NCBI GenBank assembly: GCA_964416595.1
Contig: CAYQES010000003.1
Coordinates: 102,130-166,129, forward strand
Origin: JAKFYM01 sp964416595
GTDB taxonomy: Bacteria > Bdellovibrionota > UBA1018 > CAIPTA01
DNA length: 64,000 nucleotides
Direction: 5' to 3'
Shown one piece after another: positions 16,347 to 25,651 of the stretch (position 1 is its first letter; each line of letters opens with the position of its first letter). The notes under the pieces are model-generated. The model was not told the origin of the DNA and made no database searches. It was given only the letters and a program-made list of their open reading frames with translations. The translations under genes and the position numbers were made by a program.

Positions 16347-17505
16347 GAAAAAAAACTTCACCCTCGGCCTCATGAGCGGCACCAGCGTGGATGCCATCGA
16401 TGGCGCCCTGCTCGAAACCAGCGGCGCCAAAGATCATCTGCTGCTCCACCTGCAATTTCCTTATAAAAAAGATTTGCGGGATGAAATCCTCGGCCTCATC
16501 CGCAGCCCCTCCATAACCTTGCCTAATCTCACCCGCCTCCACTACGCCATTGGCGAAGCCTTTGCGGAAGCCGGGGAAAAAACGATCCAGACAGCTCTCA
16601 AAAAGAAGCTTCTAAAAAAACGCGGCGATCTCACCGTAATCGGCTCCCACGGGCAAACTGTTTTCCATGATCCCGAAGGCAAACGCACGCTGCAAATCGG
16701 GGAGTCGGCCCTGATCGCGGCCCGCACAGGCATAACTACCGTGAGTGATTTCCGCGCGGCCGATACAGCCTTAGGCGGCGAAGGCGCACCCCTTCTCCCC
16801 TACTATCACCAGCGGCTTTTCCAAAAAGAAGCCCGCAAGGGCGTTGTGGTGCAGAACTTGGGCGGCATCGCTAACTTCACCTACCTCGGACCAAAACAAA
16901 AAATATTTGCCTTGGACACCGGCCCCGCCAACTGCCTCCTCGATGGCGCCATCCAAACCTTAAGCCACGGCAAAACACCCTATGATAAAGGCGGCGCCTT
17001 AGCGAAGCTCGGCCGCTTGAGCCCCGAACTCCTCCGCACCCTCTCTGAGAACCCAGAAGTAGCAGCCTTCCGCCGCCGTCGCGCGCCCAAAAGCACGGGG
17101 CGGGAACTATTCAGCCCCAGCTATCTACAAAACGCCATGGCCGAACACCCCCATCTTTTACCCGAAGATCTATTGCACACCCTCAGCCACTTCACGGTGC
17201 TGCTCTTGGCGGAAGCCTATGAAAAAGAAATCCTCTCCCGGCGCTACCCCTTAAGCACCGTGGTAGTAGCGGGAGGAGGAGCCAAAAACGAATTCCTTCT
17301 GTCTCTTCTTCAGTGCCATTTTCCCAACGTGGAATTCCTTACCATGGAAGATTACGGCTGGAACTCCCAGGCGCTCGAAGCCCAAGCCTTTGGTCACTTC
17401 GCTTTATGCACTTTGCAAAAAAAGCCCATCACCTTTGCCTCCACCACCGGCACTCGGCAACCGGCCATTTGCGGAAAAATTAACCCGGCTCAAGGCTGTA
17501 TCTAA
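16345..17505 (+). CDS. anmK: Anhydro-N-acetylmuramic acid kinase
   Basis: Cytoplasmic enzyme of cell-wall recycling: converts 1,6-anhydro-MurNAc to MurNAc-6-phosphate with ATP. The 386 residues match the family throughout, with 'GLMSGTSVDAIDGALLE' at the N-terminus, 'GSHGQTVFHDP', 'VQNLGGIANFTYLG', 'LDTGPANCLLDGAIQ' and the late 'VVVAGGGAKNEFLL'. Length is normal. The ribosome site is poor (AGAAAG only) and the start codon lies in the arm of an imperfect hairpin. It is 77 bp downstream of the glycan operon and could be read through from it, but its function belongs to peptidoglycan turnover, which a predator digesting prey wall would use heavily. Confidence 0.94.
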   Translation: MKKNFTLGLMSGTSVDAIDGALLETSGAKDHLLLHLQFPYKKDLRDEILGLIRSPSITLPNLTRLHYAIGEAFAEAGEKTIQTALKKKLLKKRGDLTVIGSHGQTVFHDPEGKRTLQIGESALIAARTGITTVSDFRAADTALGGEGAPLLPYYHQRLFQKEARKGVVVQNLGGIANFTYLGPKQKIFALDTGPANCLLDGAIQTLSHGKTPYDKGGALAKLGRLSPELLRTLSENPEVAAFRRRRAPKSTGRELFSPSYLQNAMAEHPHLLPEDLLHTLSHFTVLLLAEAYEKEILSRRYPLSTVVVAGGGAKNEFLLSLLQCHFPNVEFLTMEDYGWNSQALEAQAFGHFALCTLQKKPITFASTTGTRQPAICGKINPAQGCI

Positions 17506-17651
17506 AACAACACAGTGAACTGCTCTGGACTATCTCCCATTTAACACGTCCACTATTCCAGGTGCGCTCTTTATGGCCCCGCATAATTTTAAACCACTGT
17601 TTTTATTGAAGTTTTTTTCATAAATAGCCCTTGGCATTTAGTCGGCTATTA

Positions 17652-17667
17652 TGGCATATCCCTTGCG
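17652..17667 (+). promoter_or_regulatory. Sigma-54 promoter upstream of lpxC
   Basis: TGGCATATCCCTTGCG fits the sigma-54 consensus TGGCAC-N5-TTGC, with GG and GC exactly 10 bases apart. The expected transcription start, near 17678, would leave only about 6 nt before the lpxC ATG. A nearly identical sequence lies before the gene at 57925. The 178-bp gap after anmK holds no other strong signal. Confidence 0.6.
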
Positions 17668-17683
17668 CTAGCTTAATTAGGTT

Positions 17684-18592
17684 ATGAAAAATCAGAAGAC
17701 ATTAAAGCAATCGGTTTCTATCTCTGGCATCGGCCTCCACTCCGGGAAACGAGTGACTCTCACTCTCCATCCCGCCCGGGCCAATACCGGCATCCGCTTC
17801 CAACGAACGGATTTGCCTAAGGCCATCGAGATCCAAGGCAATGTACGCAACGTGCACTCTACCACTTTAGCCACCACACTTTCCGCCGGTGAAGCCAAGA
17901 TCTCCACCGTAGAACACCTCATGAGTGCCCTCTGGGCCATGGGCATTGATAACGTGCTCTGTGCTGTAGACGGCGAAGAAGTACCCATCCTCGACGGTAG
18001 CGCTGTTCCCTTTGCCCAGCTCATCCAAAAGGCTGGAGTGAAAACCCAACGCTCTCCCCGCCGTTTTTTGGTGGCCTTAAAAACCATCGAAGTGCGCAGT
18101 GGCGATAAGTGGGCTGTCTTAAAACCCTCCCGTGAATTCAAGATCAAGTACACCATCGATTTTCCCCACCCCGTGATCGGCCGCCAAGATTTCGAATTTA
18201 ATTCCAATACCAACTTCCTCCAAGAGATTGCTCCCTGCCGAACCTTTGGCTTTTTAAAAGATGTGGAACGTATGCAGGCCATGGGTTTAGCCCTCGGCGG
18301 ATCTTTACAAAATGCCGTTGTGCTCGACGACCAAAAGGCCCTCAACCCCGAAGGCCTCCGCTTCCCCAATGAATTCGTACGGCACAAGGTATTGGACGCC
18401 ATCGGCGATTTCTCCCTGATCGGTTACCCTATCCTGGCCGAGATCGAGCTCCACCGGGCCGGCCACGAGCTGCAAACCCGCCTCGTGCACGAGCTCCTAG
18501 AGCAACCCGGTGCCTACGCCATCTATGTGCCCGAGAGCGCCGAGGAGCTGGAAAATCATCTCTGTTTAGCTCAAACCGCCTACGGCGTGTAA
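17684..18592 (+). CDS. lpxC: UDP-3-O-acyl-N-acetylglucosamine deacetylase LpxC
   Basis: Committed step of lipid A synthesis: zinc-dependent removal of the acetyl group from UDP-3-O-acyl-GlcNAc in the cytoplasm. 302 residues, normal length. Zinc ligands are visible as His78 ('STVEHLMSAL'), His234 and Asp238 ('FVRHKVLDAIGD'), with the catalytic His261 in 'RAGHELQ'; 'SGIGLHSG' and 'DGSAVPF' are also family signatures. The start aligns with the usual N-terminus ('QKTLKQSVSISGIGLHSG'). No good ribosome site precedes the ATG; the -24/-12 element ends 17 bases upstream, so the message may be almost leaderless. In most bacteria lpxC is near cell-division or lipid A genes; here it stands alone. Confidence 0.96.
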   Translation: MKNQKTLKQSVSISGIGLHSGKRVTLTLHPARANTGIRFQRTDLPKAIEIQGNVRNVHSTTLATTLSAGEAKISTVEHLMSALWAMGIDNVLCAVDGEEVPILDGSAVPFAQLIQKAGVKTQRSPRRFLVALKTIEVRSGDKWAVLKPSREFKIKYTIDFPHPVIGRQDFEFNSNTNFLQEIAPCRTFGFLKDVERMQAMGLALGGSLQNAVVLDDQKALNPEGLRFPNEFVRHKVLDAIGDFSLIGYPILAEIELHRAGHELQTRLVHELLEQPGAYAIYVPESAEELENHLCLAQTAYGV

Positions 18593-18662
18593 CTGCCTCT
18601 TCTTTTATTAAACTATTTTCATAGAGGCCAAAGTTTCTCAGGCTTTTCGCCGATAAAAAGAC

Positions 18663-20168
18663 ATGCGCATTTTTTTACTAAGCATCCTTGCCTTCTTTTC
18701 CAGCCCCCTCCTACACGCTGGCGAAAAAAAAGCTGACGGCCTGCCCGTTTTTAAAGAGTGCCAAGCAGAACTAGCAAATCTCTCCCTAGATGCCAAAGTA
18801 AAGAACGATCTCGCCTTAGCTTTCAGCCCTCCCAATCCCGGAACATTAATAGAAACCATACAGCAGCTTTTTCCCGGACTCCTAACGGCCGTTGAAACCC
18901 AGGGCAAACAACAGTGGAAACTTACCGGCACCAAGGTAACAGTGCACATGGAAATCGACGATCCAGTCCGCAAAGTAGAGTGCGCAAAAACCGGCGTGAG
19001 TGGCCTCTATCTTTCTGATGTCCAAAACCCGAAGTTAATACTCTGCTCGGCGCCATCCCAGGCAGATCTATTAGATATTTTCCGCCACGAAGCCACCCAC
19101 GCGCTGCAGTTTAATGGCGGCAGCCAAGAGCAAAGAGATAAACTCCTCTCATTTATTAGCCCTATCAATAATGTTAGCTCCCTTGCCAAAGAATACAGTA
19201 TGTCTCCAAAGGCCGCAGCCAACTATGAAAGCACCAATGGCGAACACAACCGCGCTTCCGCTGAAGCCACGTTCAATGCCTCTGAGGAATTAATAAAACG
19301 CCTACTCAATCCCATACAAGGCGGTCACGGGAGCTCCTTTGGCTTGCTCTCCACCTTGGGGAACATACGTATCTCGCAAATGGATCCGCTTTCTCTCCAG
19401 TGGTCCGCCAACTTTGATCGGCATGGCGGGGAAGAAAAATTTAAAAACCAACTTCACCAAAGAACCCTCAGCGCAGAAAAAGGCTGTAAGAATCAAGAAT
19501 CTACTCCAATGCAATTAAAAGCGCCCGACCCGCTTTGCCCTTTCGTTTCTTGGCTAAAAGAAAATTCGTATTGCCACGAAAAAAAATCTTATAATGCAGA
19601 AAATATTTGGGGCTGCCTCAAACAGTTCGCACGCACGGAACTTGCTCAAATCGAGCGTGTGGCTGCCATTTCCGATACCAACAAAAAAAGCATTTATGAT
19701 TTTGTGAAAGCTACTTATCAGAACGCCTGCTTTCCAATTTCTTCTTTTTGCACAGAATCTCAAGCACATATGGCCGCCCACTTAGCAAAAGCCGTTCGAA
19801 CGATTAATGCGCAAAAATCTGGTTTAAGCGAAAAATGCCAAATAGTGGCATGGAGCCCCGGGCTCGATCCAAATTCTTCGATTGCTAAAGAAACCTTAGC
19901 GCGCGTGCAAAAGGATATTTTAGGCCCCTATAACCAATCAGGCTGGCAGGGCTTACAAAACTCCACGAGAAACAATGTGCGAAAAACAATCGATAGCCCG
20001 GAAGTTTATGGAGGGCTCTACTCCGCGCTCAATGGTTTCCGCGATCTCACACCTAAAGTTTGCCAAAAAACTTTAACGCCAGCGCAATGCCGGGCTTACC
20101 CACGGGAGGAATCATCAATAAAACAAAATGTGGAACCTGCAGCTCCTAAAAGCGAACAAGGTATCTAA
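18663..20168 (+). CDS. Secreted protein with HExxH (HEATH) motif, putative zinc peptidase
   Basis: 501 residues with a signal peptide ending near 'SSPLLHAG'. A single HEATH sequence at residues 142-146, in 'LLDIFRHEATHALQF', has the HExxH form of zinc peptidases with the flanking hydrophobics expected of an active-site helix. A possible third ligand is among the Glu residues of 'NRASAEATFNASEEL' some 60-70 residues on. Ten or more cysteines in the exported part suggest disulfides. I do not recognise a named family. The 3' end overlaps the convergent ribF stop by 4 bases. Calling it a peptidase rests on the motif, the export signal and the several other secreted peptidases in the window. Confidence 0.65.
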   Translation: MRIFLLSILAFFSSPLLHAGEKKADGLPVFKECQAELANLSLDAKVKNDLALAFSPPNPGTLIETIQQLFPGLLTAVETQGKQQWKLTGTKVTVHMEIDDPVRKVECAKTGVSGLYLSDVQNPKLILCSAPSQADLLDIFRHEATHALQFNGGSQEQRDKLLSFISPINNVSSLAKEYSMSPKAAANYESTNGEHNRASAEATFNASEELIKRLLNPIQGGHGSSFGLLSTLGNIRISQMDPLSLQWSANFDRHGGEEKFKNQLHQRTLSAEKGCKNQESTPMQLKAPDPLCPFVSWLKENSYCHEKKSYNAENIWGCLKQFARTELAQIERVAAISDTNKKSIYDFVKATYQNACFPISSFCTESQAHMAAHLAKAVRTINAQKSGLSEKCQIVAWSPGLDPNSSIAKETLARVQKDILGPYNQSGWQGLQNSTRNNVRKTIDSPEVYGGLYSALNGFRDLTPKVCQKTLTPAQCRAYPREESSIKQNVEPAAPKSEQGI

Positions 20169-21130
20169 GAGATACCCGCCAACACTTCCCTCGCCCGGGC
20201 CGAATCCTCTTTGATCTGCGACAATAATTCCTGCACGCCCGCAAACTTTTTCTCGGGCCTTAAAAAAGCATAAAAATTCACCTGAATCTCATCGCCATAC
20301 ATATCACTATCGAAATCAAACAAATGGGTTTCAACTTTCAAAGGCAGATCCGTGCCGTCGCCCTTGAAGGTGGGATTGTAGCCGATATTAGAAATGCTGT
20401 TATACCAAGTGCCCCGCCACAAAGTACGAGTCGCATACACCCCTACTTTTGGGTAGCGGCGGTTTTCTGTTTGCAAGTTGGCAGTAGGAACACCAATGGT
20501 GCGGCCCCGGCCTTCGCCCCGCCACACTAAGCCCCGCAAGAAAAAAGTGCGACCTAAACATTCATTCACGAGGGGGATTTCGCCCTCACTTAAGGCTTTC
20601 CGAACAAGAGAGCTTGAAACCGCCTGCCCATCCACCCGGAAAGGCTCCACCACATGGATCTCGATGCCCCGGTTCTCGGCCAATTGTTTTAGTACGTCCA
20701 CGGAACCCGTGCGCTCTTTTCCGAAGGCAAAGTCGTAGCCTAGATACAAAACCTTCGTGGCCAAAGCCCGCACCAAGAAATTATCCACGAACTCTTCGGG
20801 CCTGGTATTGCTGAATTCCCGGCTAAAGGGCTGCTCCACAATCACTTCCATGCCGTATTGGCTGAGAAGTTCCGCCCGTTCTTCATAGGAGTTTAAAAGA
20901 TAGGGCTCGGAAGTGGCCCGGATCACAAAATACGGGTGTGGACGAAAAGTGATCGCCACGGCCACGCCCTGGATGCGCTGGCTGTGGGCGTGCACCCGCC
21001 GTAAAAGCTCTTGGTGCCCACAATGCACGCCATCGAAATTGCCGATGGTAACCACGGCATTTTTGAGGGTGGAGGGCAGCTCTGTCATTCCCTTGTAAAC
21101 AGGCATAAGGCGTGGGATATCATAACGCAT
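20165..21130 (-). CDS. ribF: Bifunctional riboflavin kinase/FAD synthetase
   Basis: Makes FMN from riboflavin, then FAD. The ~321 residues hold the N-terminal nucleotidyltransferase domain ('VVTIGNFDGVHCGHQELL', then 'YLGYDFAFGKERTG') and the C-terminal flavokinase domain ('GRTIGVPTANLQTENRRYP', 'GVYATRTLW', 'SNIGYNPTF'). Start choices are ATG 21130 (MRYDIPRL), ATG 21106 (MPVYKG) or ATG 21091 (MTELPS); the open frame further up overlaps the divergent kinase gene and is unlikely. If 21130 is used, its ATG and that of the kinase share the four-base palindrome CATG, leaving no separate promoter space. The gene ends in a 4-base overlap with the convergent HEATH gene. Confidence 0.95.
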   Translation of the reverse strand: MRYDIPRLMPVYKGMTELPSTLKNAVVTIGNFDGVHCGHQELLRRVHAHSQRIQGVAVAITFRPHPYFVIRATSEPYLLNSYEERAELLSQYGMEVIVEQPFSREFSNTRPEEFVDNFLVRALATKVLYLGYDFAFGKERTGSVDVLKQLAENRGIEIHVVEPFRVDGQAVSSSLVRKALSEGEIPLVNECLGRTFFLRGLVWRGEGRGRTIGVPTANLQTENRRYPKVGVYATRTLWRGTWYNSISNIGYNPTFKGDGTDLPLKVETHLFDFDSDMYGDEIQVNFYAFLRPEKKFAGVQELLSQIKEDSARAREVLAGIS

Positions 21131-22970
21131 GTTTTCCAGGAAAGTCATTCTTCGAGCACTGGCGTGCGCGCTCTTGGCCATGGTGCCGTTTCCGGAGCAG
21201 GAAAACCAGCTCTACGACCTTAAAACCCGGCTCCTAGCCCGCACCTATTTCCAGCGCCCTGAATCTGTGGTGGTTGTAGAGATTTCCAAAGAAGATTTTG
21301 AGGTATTGCGTAGGCGTTTTGGCAAAAGCCAGGAACCAAGCGCCCTCGGGCCATGGCGGGAGAAGTTTGATGCCCTCAGGAATCAATTTTTCTGGGATGA
21401 TGGTGTTTATGAAACCTTGCTGCAACGAATTTTAGACAGCGATCCGAAACGGGTCCTTGTCACGTTCTTCTACAGTGAAAGCCTCGTGCTCCTGCAAGGA
21501 AACCCCAAACTCCAGCAATTGGCTAGGCAGCCCGCTGTGCTCTGGGCCAGTCAATTTGATCTCGACCAAAAACTCCTGAAACCAGCGCCAGAACTCACGG
21601 GCATCGAAAACTATGGTTTCACTAATTTGCACCAGGATATCGACGGAGTGGTCCGTCGAGCGTACCTCCTACAAAAAAACCATATGTCTCTGCCGTTTCG
21701 TGCGTTGGTGGACGGGCCAGATTCTCTCAAAACCTCCATGCCGCTAAACGATCCATTTTTCATCCGCTTTCGCGGCGGCCCAGGCTACATCCCCACTTGC
21801 CAGGTTTTAGATCTCTTTGATCCTGATAACGACAAAAACAACTGCGGCTCTTTGCGGGATAAATTTGTGATCCTTTCTCCCACGGGCAATATCGTGGCAG
21901 GTGCTAGCCTCTATCGCACGCCTGTTGGCCCCATGAGCCGGGGCGAAGTGCTCGCCAATATTTTGCTCACGGCTCAAAGCGCGAATCCTGTGCTCACTTT
22001 GAGCTCGTATCTTTTATTTTTCGCCGTGCTTGGCCATTGCTTAGGTTTGGCGCGGATTGTGTTGCAGTCTGGTGGCCGCCGGCAACTGCGCATCGCTTTG
22101 TTTTTCCTGCTGGGAGAAGCCTTTGTTTCGCTTTTACTCCTCCGTTTCTTTTCGCTCCACGTTCCTTTGATTCCGTTCGTGATCGGCACCGTGTTTTCCT
22201 ACCTAGCTTTTCTCTGGTTGAAATTTGCTTTGCAAGAATCCAAACGCTGGCAGGCAGAAAAAAAGAACCAGTATCTGCGGGAATTAGACGAACTAAAATC
22301 CAACTTCCTCTCGCTGATGAGCCACGATCTCAAAACACCCATTGCCAAAGTGCAAGCCCTCACGGAGCGCCTCACCCGGGAAGCCCGCACCCTTACAGAC
22401 GACCAAAAAGAAATTCTCTCTTCGATCCAAAAGAGCAACGAAGAATTGGGCGAGTATATTTTGAGCATTCTTAATTTCCAGCGGATCGAATCCCAGGAAA
22501 TGAAACTCAACAAAAAAAGCCACGATATAAATTTGCTCATCGAAGAAGTAACCCAGCGCCTCGCCCCCCTTTCACAAGAAAAAGGCATCACTGTAAATCT
22601 GGAATTAGAGCCCATGTTTGCACTGGCCCTCGATGAACAACTCATCAAACAAGTGCTAAATAACTTGATCGACAACGCCATCAAGTACAATAAAGCAGGA
22701 ACGGTGGTAACCGTGCGCTCCCAGGATCTTGAGGATTATATAGAAGTAACCGTAGCCGATGATGGTGTGGGCATTGATTCTCAGCAAATGGATCGCTTGT
22801 TTAAAAAATTCTCCCGGGCGGAAAAAGGCACTTCGGAGCGAGTAAAAGGCACAGGCCTCGGGCTCTATTTGGCCAAATATTTTATCGAACTCCACGGGGG
22901 CGATATCCAGGTGGAAAGCGAAATCGGCAAAGGCACAACGTTTCGTTTTCGGATGCCGGTGGCGGATTAA
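21129..22970 (+). CDS. CHASE2-domain sensor histidine kinase
   Basis: Membrane sensor kinase of 613 residues. A short N-terminal membrane helix ('VILRALACALLAMVP') leads into a periplasmic CHASE2 domain (about 30-280), then three helices (about 285-365), and the kinase core: H-box 'LSLMSHDLKTPIAKVQ', N-box 'NNLIDNAIKYN', G1 'VADDGVGID' and G2 'GTGLGLYLAKYF'. An in-frame stop immediately precedes ATG 21129, so the start cannot lie upstream. No receiver gene is adjacent; the nearest response regulator is at 24170, separated by a minus-strand gene, and could be its partner. Overlaps the downstream convergent gene by 4 bases. Confidence 0.92.
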   Translation: MFSRKVILRALACALLAMVPFPEQENQLYDLKTRLLARTYFQRPESVVVVEISKEDFEVLRRRFGKSQEPSALGPWREKFDALRNQFFWDDGVYETLLQRILDSDPKRVLVTFFYSESLVLLQGNPKLQQLARQPAVLWASQFDLDQKLLKPAPELTGIENYGFTNLHQDIDGVVRRAYLLQKNHMSLPFRALVDGPDSLKTSMPLNDPFFIRFRGGPGYIPTCQVLDLFDPDNDKNNCGSLRDKFVILSPTGNIVAGASLYRTPVGPMSRGEVLANILLTAQSANPVLTLSSYLLFFAVLGHCLGLARIVLQSGGRRQLRIALFFLLGEAFVSLLLLRFFSLHVPLIPFVIGTVFSYLAFLWLKFALQESKRWQAEKKNQYLRELDELKSNFLSLMSHDLKTPIAKVQALTERLTREARTLTDDQKEILSSIQKSNEELGEYILSILNFQRIESQEMKLNKKSHDINLLIEEVTQRLAPLSQEKGITVNLELEPMFALALDEQLIKQVLNNLIDNAIKYNKAGTVVTVRSQDLEDYIEVTVADDGVGIDSQQMDRLFKKFSRAEKGTSERVKGTGLGLYLAKYFIELHGGDIQVESEIGKGTTFRFRMPVAD

Positions 22971-23974
22971 CGAAAATTCTTCGTTAAACTATCGCAAACT
23001 TTTTTATAATACTCGTATACAGCTTCCTGTACGTCGTCCATCTCATCTTCATCCCGCAGAAAAACTCCAACAGGAGCAGAATCATTATAGGTAAAGGCTC
23101 GTACAATGCTTGGGGCGTAGAACCGCTTGCCAGCATAGATCAAAATATTATTTCGTTTTGGGCGGTTGGAATCATACACATTCATTTGGTACTCTCCGGG
23201 CGCCATCTCTTGGATAGAAGTTACAAGCACCACGTGTTGGGCCGTAACATCGGCTCGGATGATCACCAATGGCATTCTTCCTTGCTGCATATTTTTCAGG
23301 ATTTTTGCCATGGTGGAAGCATCCGCATCTTCGCTGCGCTCTCTTTCGTCGAGCACTAAATCAAGATTTCCTGGATCGTAAAAACGATCTTTCTGTTTTA
23401 GTTCTATCTCCGAACGGAAATCACGGCCTGTTTTTGCGTCTCCCCTTAAGAGCGATTGAATCGTGGGGCTTGATTCTGGAGACTCACAATTTAAGCAATG
23501 ATCGGCTAACGGAATCACTCGGCGATTGAGCGCCGTTAAACATCCATCTAATCTAGGATTTTCTATGCACTTTCGATTGTGACGATTGGGAGAGGCGCCT
23601 CGGCTAATTTCTAAAAGCGCATTTAAGATATTTTTTTCTTGAGCTTCACTTTTGCGGCCAGTTTGAAATCGTAGAAGATAGAAAAACTCCCTCTGGGTGA
23701 GACTCAAAGACCAGCACTGCCCTAAACTATTGGCCGCCCAATTTGTTACAGGGATATGTTTTGCGAGAGAAAAGGCATCTGGCTGTAATTTCGTAAGCAC
23801 ATTACTCTCTGTTAGTCTTTCACAGGAGAGATCGCTCACTAGAGAATCGGATATACGAATGCCCTCTTGGTCTTTGGTGGCGACCATTCCTTTTCTCTCT
23901 AGGGTTTCTGCCCAAGCAAGGGATGAGCAAAAAAAGCTAAGCAATAACAATAATTTGAGGTTTATTTTTCCCAT
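22967..23974 (-). CDS. Secreted protein, possible papain-like cysteine peptidase
   Basis: 335 residues with a clear signal peptide ('LKLLLLLSFFCSSLAWA'). I do not recognise a named family, but it shows the order of a papain/C39-type triad: Cys87 in 'SLGQCWSLSLTQREF', His247 in 'DVTAQHVVLVTSI', and Asp268/Asn270 in 'MNVYDSNRPKRN', each in the local setting typical of that fold (Gln before the Cys, beta strand after the His). Several other cysteines may form disulfides. Start at 23974 (MGKINLK) because AAGGA lies 8 bases upstream; an ATG three codons earlier overlaps that ribosome site. Lies between the CHASE2 kinase and the sigma-54 regulator on the opposite strand. Confidence 0.6.
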   Translation of the reverse strand: MGKINLKLLLLLSFFCSSLAWAETLERKGMVATKDQEGIRISDSLVSDLSCERLTESNVLTKLQPDAFSLAKHIPVTNWAANSLGQCWSLSLTQREFFYLLRFQTGRKSEAQEKNILNALLEISRGASPNRHNRKCIENPRLDGCLTALNRRVIPLADHCLNCESPESSPTIQSLLRGDAKTGRDFRSEIELKQKDRFYDPGNLDLVLDERERSEDADASTMAKILKNMQQGRMPLVIIRADVTAQHVVLVTSIQEMAPGEYQMNVYDSNRPKRNNILIYAGKRFYAPSIVRAFTYNDSAPVGVFLRDEDEMDDVQEAVYEYYKKVCDSLTKNFR

Positions 23975-24169
23975 GCTGTGCATCCTTTTTCTTGATGAGG
24001 GCCCAATTTAATTGATTAATTTAGTCAACATATAAATACCGCATCACGTAATTCCATTTCATTCATCCTAAAAATTAAAATACTTCTTATATTCCAGAAA
24101 CTTATCATGCATCGCTCCGCATTAAACTCATTGACGGTTTCCCGCTAACTAAGGTAGAAAGCCACTCTC

Positions 24170-25651
24170 ATGGAAAATCCCAAAAACCTAAAAGTGCTCA
24201 TCGCCGACGACGAAAAAGAACTCCGCGAAAGCATCAGTGCCACCCTTGAACATATGGGCTTTACCACTGTGCTCGCCGTGGACGGCGAAGACGCCATCCA
24301 AAAAGCCCAAGAAGAAGATTTTGCCATCGCGATTCTTGATGTGAATATGCCAAAGCGCTCAGGGCTTGAGGCCTTGCGCTTCATCAAAGAACACGATGCC
24401 TCCGTGCTCGTGCTCATGATCACCGCCCACGGCAATGTTTCCGACGCCGTGGAAGCCGTGAAAGAAGGCGCCTTCAACTATATCGAGAAACCTTTAAAAG
24501 AAACGCACCTGCGGGATCTCGTGGAAAAGGCCAGTAAAACCCACCAAGCCGTGCGGGATGTGGCGCTCTCTTCCCCCACCCTCAAGCTAGAAAACGGCCA
24601 GGAATTTGTGGGCCACTCCCGGCAGATGAAGAGCGTATTTGCGCTCATCCAGCGCTTAGCCAATATCGCCACGTCCGTTTTGATCCGCGGAGAAAACGGC
24701 ACCGGAAAAGAATTAGTGGCCACCGCGATCCACCTCTATGGCCCAAGGAAAGACAAACGCTTCGTGGCCGTGAACTGTGGCGCGATCCCCGAGAACCTCA
24801 TGGAGAGTGAACTCTTTGGCCACGAAAAAGGCGCATTCACCGGCGCCAATGCCCGCCATATCGGAAAATTTCAATACGCCGAGGGCGGAACCCTATTTTT
24901 GGATGAAGTGGGCGAACTCTCTCTTCCCATGCAAGTGAAGCTCCTCCGCGTTTTACAAGAGCGCACCTTTTCTCCCGTGGGATCCAACCGCGAAATCCGT
25001 TGTGATGTGCGCATCATCGCCGCCACGAACCGGGATCTAGAAAAAATGATCAAGGCCGGAGAGTTTCGTCAGGATCTTTTCTATCGCTTAAATGTGATGC
25101 CGATTTTTCTGCCTTCTCTTCGGGAACGGGCTGACGATATCCCCGTGCTCGTGATGAATTTCATCCAAAAGTTCAATCGCCTCCACGGCCGCAGCATCTT
25201 AGGCATCGAGAACGACGCTTTAGAAAAATTAAAAAAATATTCCTGGCCCGGCAATATCCGGGAATTAGAAAACGCCATCGAACGGGCTTTCGTGATGGAA
25301 CTTGGCAATACAATTTCCCTGCGAGCTTTGCCGGAGCAAATCAGCGGCATCACGCCCGAAGAAGCGTTGCGCATGCCGAGCCCGAAAGCAGAAGAAGAAG
25401 AGCGGGAGTCCGCCACAGATCTCAGTGTAGCCGGCATCGATTTCCAGGTAGAGAAAGAAGAGTTTGAGCGTCAGTTCATCATCAACGCATTAAAACGCTT
25501 CGGTGGCCGCATCAACCAAACCGTGGCCCACGCCAACATTCCGAAGAACACACTCTTAAGGAAGATCCGCAAATACGATATCAAAGCTTGGGAATACGGG
25601 GCCGAAGAAGGGCACCTCAAAGAAGAGTTCGTGCCCGACGAAACGCTCTAG
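24170..25651 (+). CDS. Sigma-54-dependent response regulator (NtrC family)
   Basis: 493 residues: receiver domain (1-125) with acidic pocket 'IADDEKELRE' and phospho-acceptor Asp57 in 'AILDVNMPKRSG', AAA+ domain (about 145-375) with Walker A GENGTGKE, the sigma-54 contact loop GAFTGA in 'HEKGAFTGANAR' and 'LFLDEVGEL', then a Fis-type helix-turn-helix at the C-terminus ('FGGRINQTVAHANIPKNTLL'). All elements needed to activate a sigma-54 promoter are present. Two strong sigma-54 promoter sequences occur in this window (17652 and 57897), though nothing ties this regulator to them. It converges with glnN, overlapping by 4 bases; the name NtrC should not be assumed from that. Confidence 0.95.
   Translation: MENPKNLKVLIADDEKELRESISATLEHMGFTTVLAVDGEDAIQKAQEEDFAIAILDVNMPKRSGLEALRFIKEHDASVLVLMITAHGNVSDAVEAVKEGAFNYIEKPLKETHLRDLVEKASKTHQAVRDVALSSPTLKLENGQEFVGHSRQMKSVFALIQRLANIATSVLIRGENGTGKELVATAIHLYGPRKDKRFVAVNCGAIPENLMESELFGHEKGAFTGANARHIGKFQYAEGGTLFLDEVGELSLPMQVKLLRVLQERTFSPVGSNREIRCDVRIIAATNRDLEKMIKAGEFRQDLFYRLNVMPIFLPSLRERADDIPVLVMNFIQKFNRLHGRSILGIENDALEKLKKYSWPGNIRELENAIERAFVMELGNTISLRALPEQISGITPEEALRMPSPKAEEEERESATDLSVAGIDFQVEKEEFERQFIINALKRFGGRINQTVAHANIPKNTLLRKIRKYDIKAWEYGAEEGHLKEEFVPDETL

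Noticed and set aside
17692..18402. 236-residue minus-strand open frame
   Set aside because: Lies wholly inside lpxC on the other strand, and lpxC has every catalytic residue.
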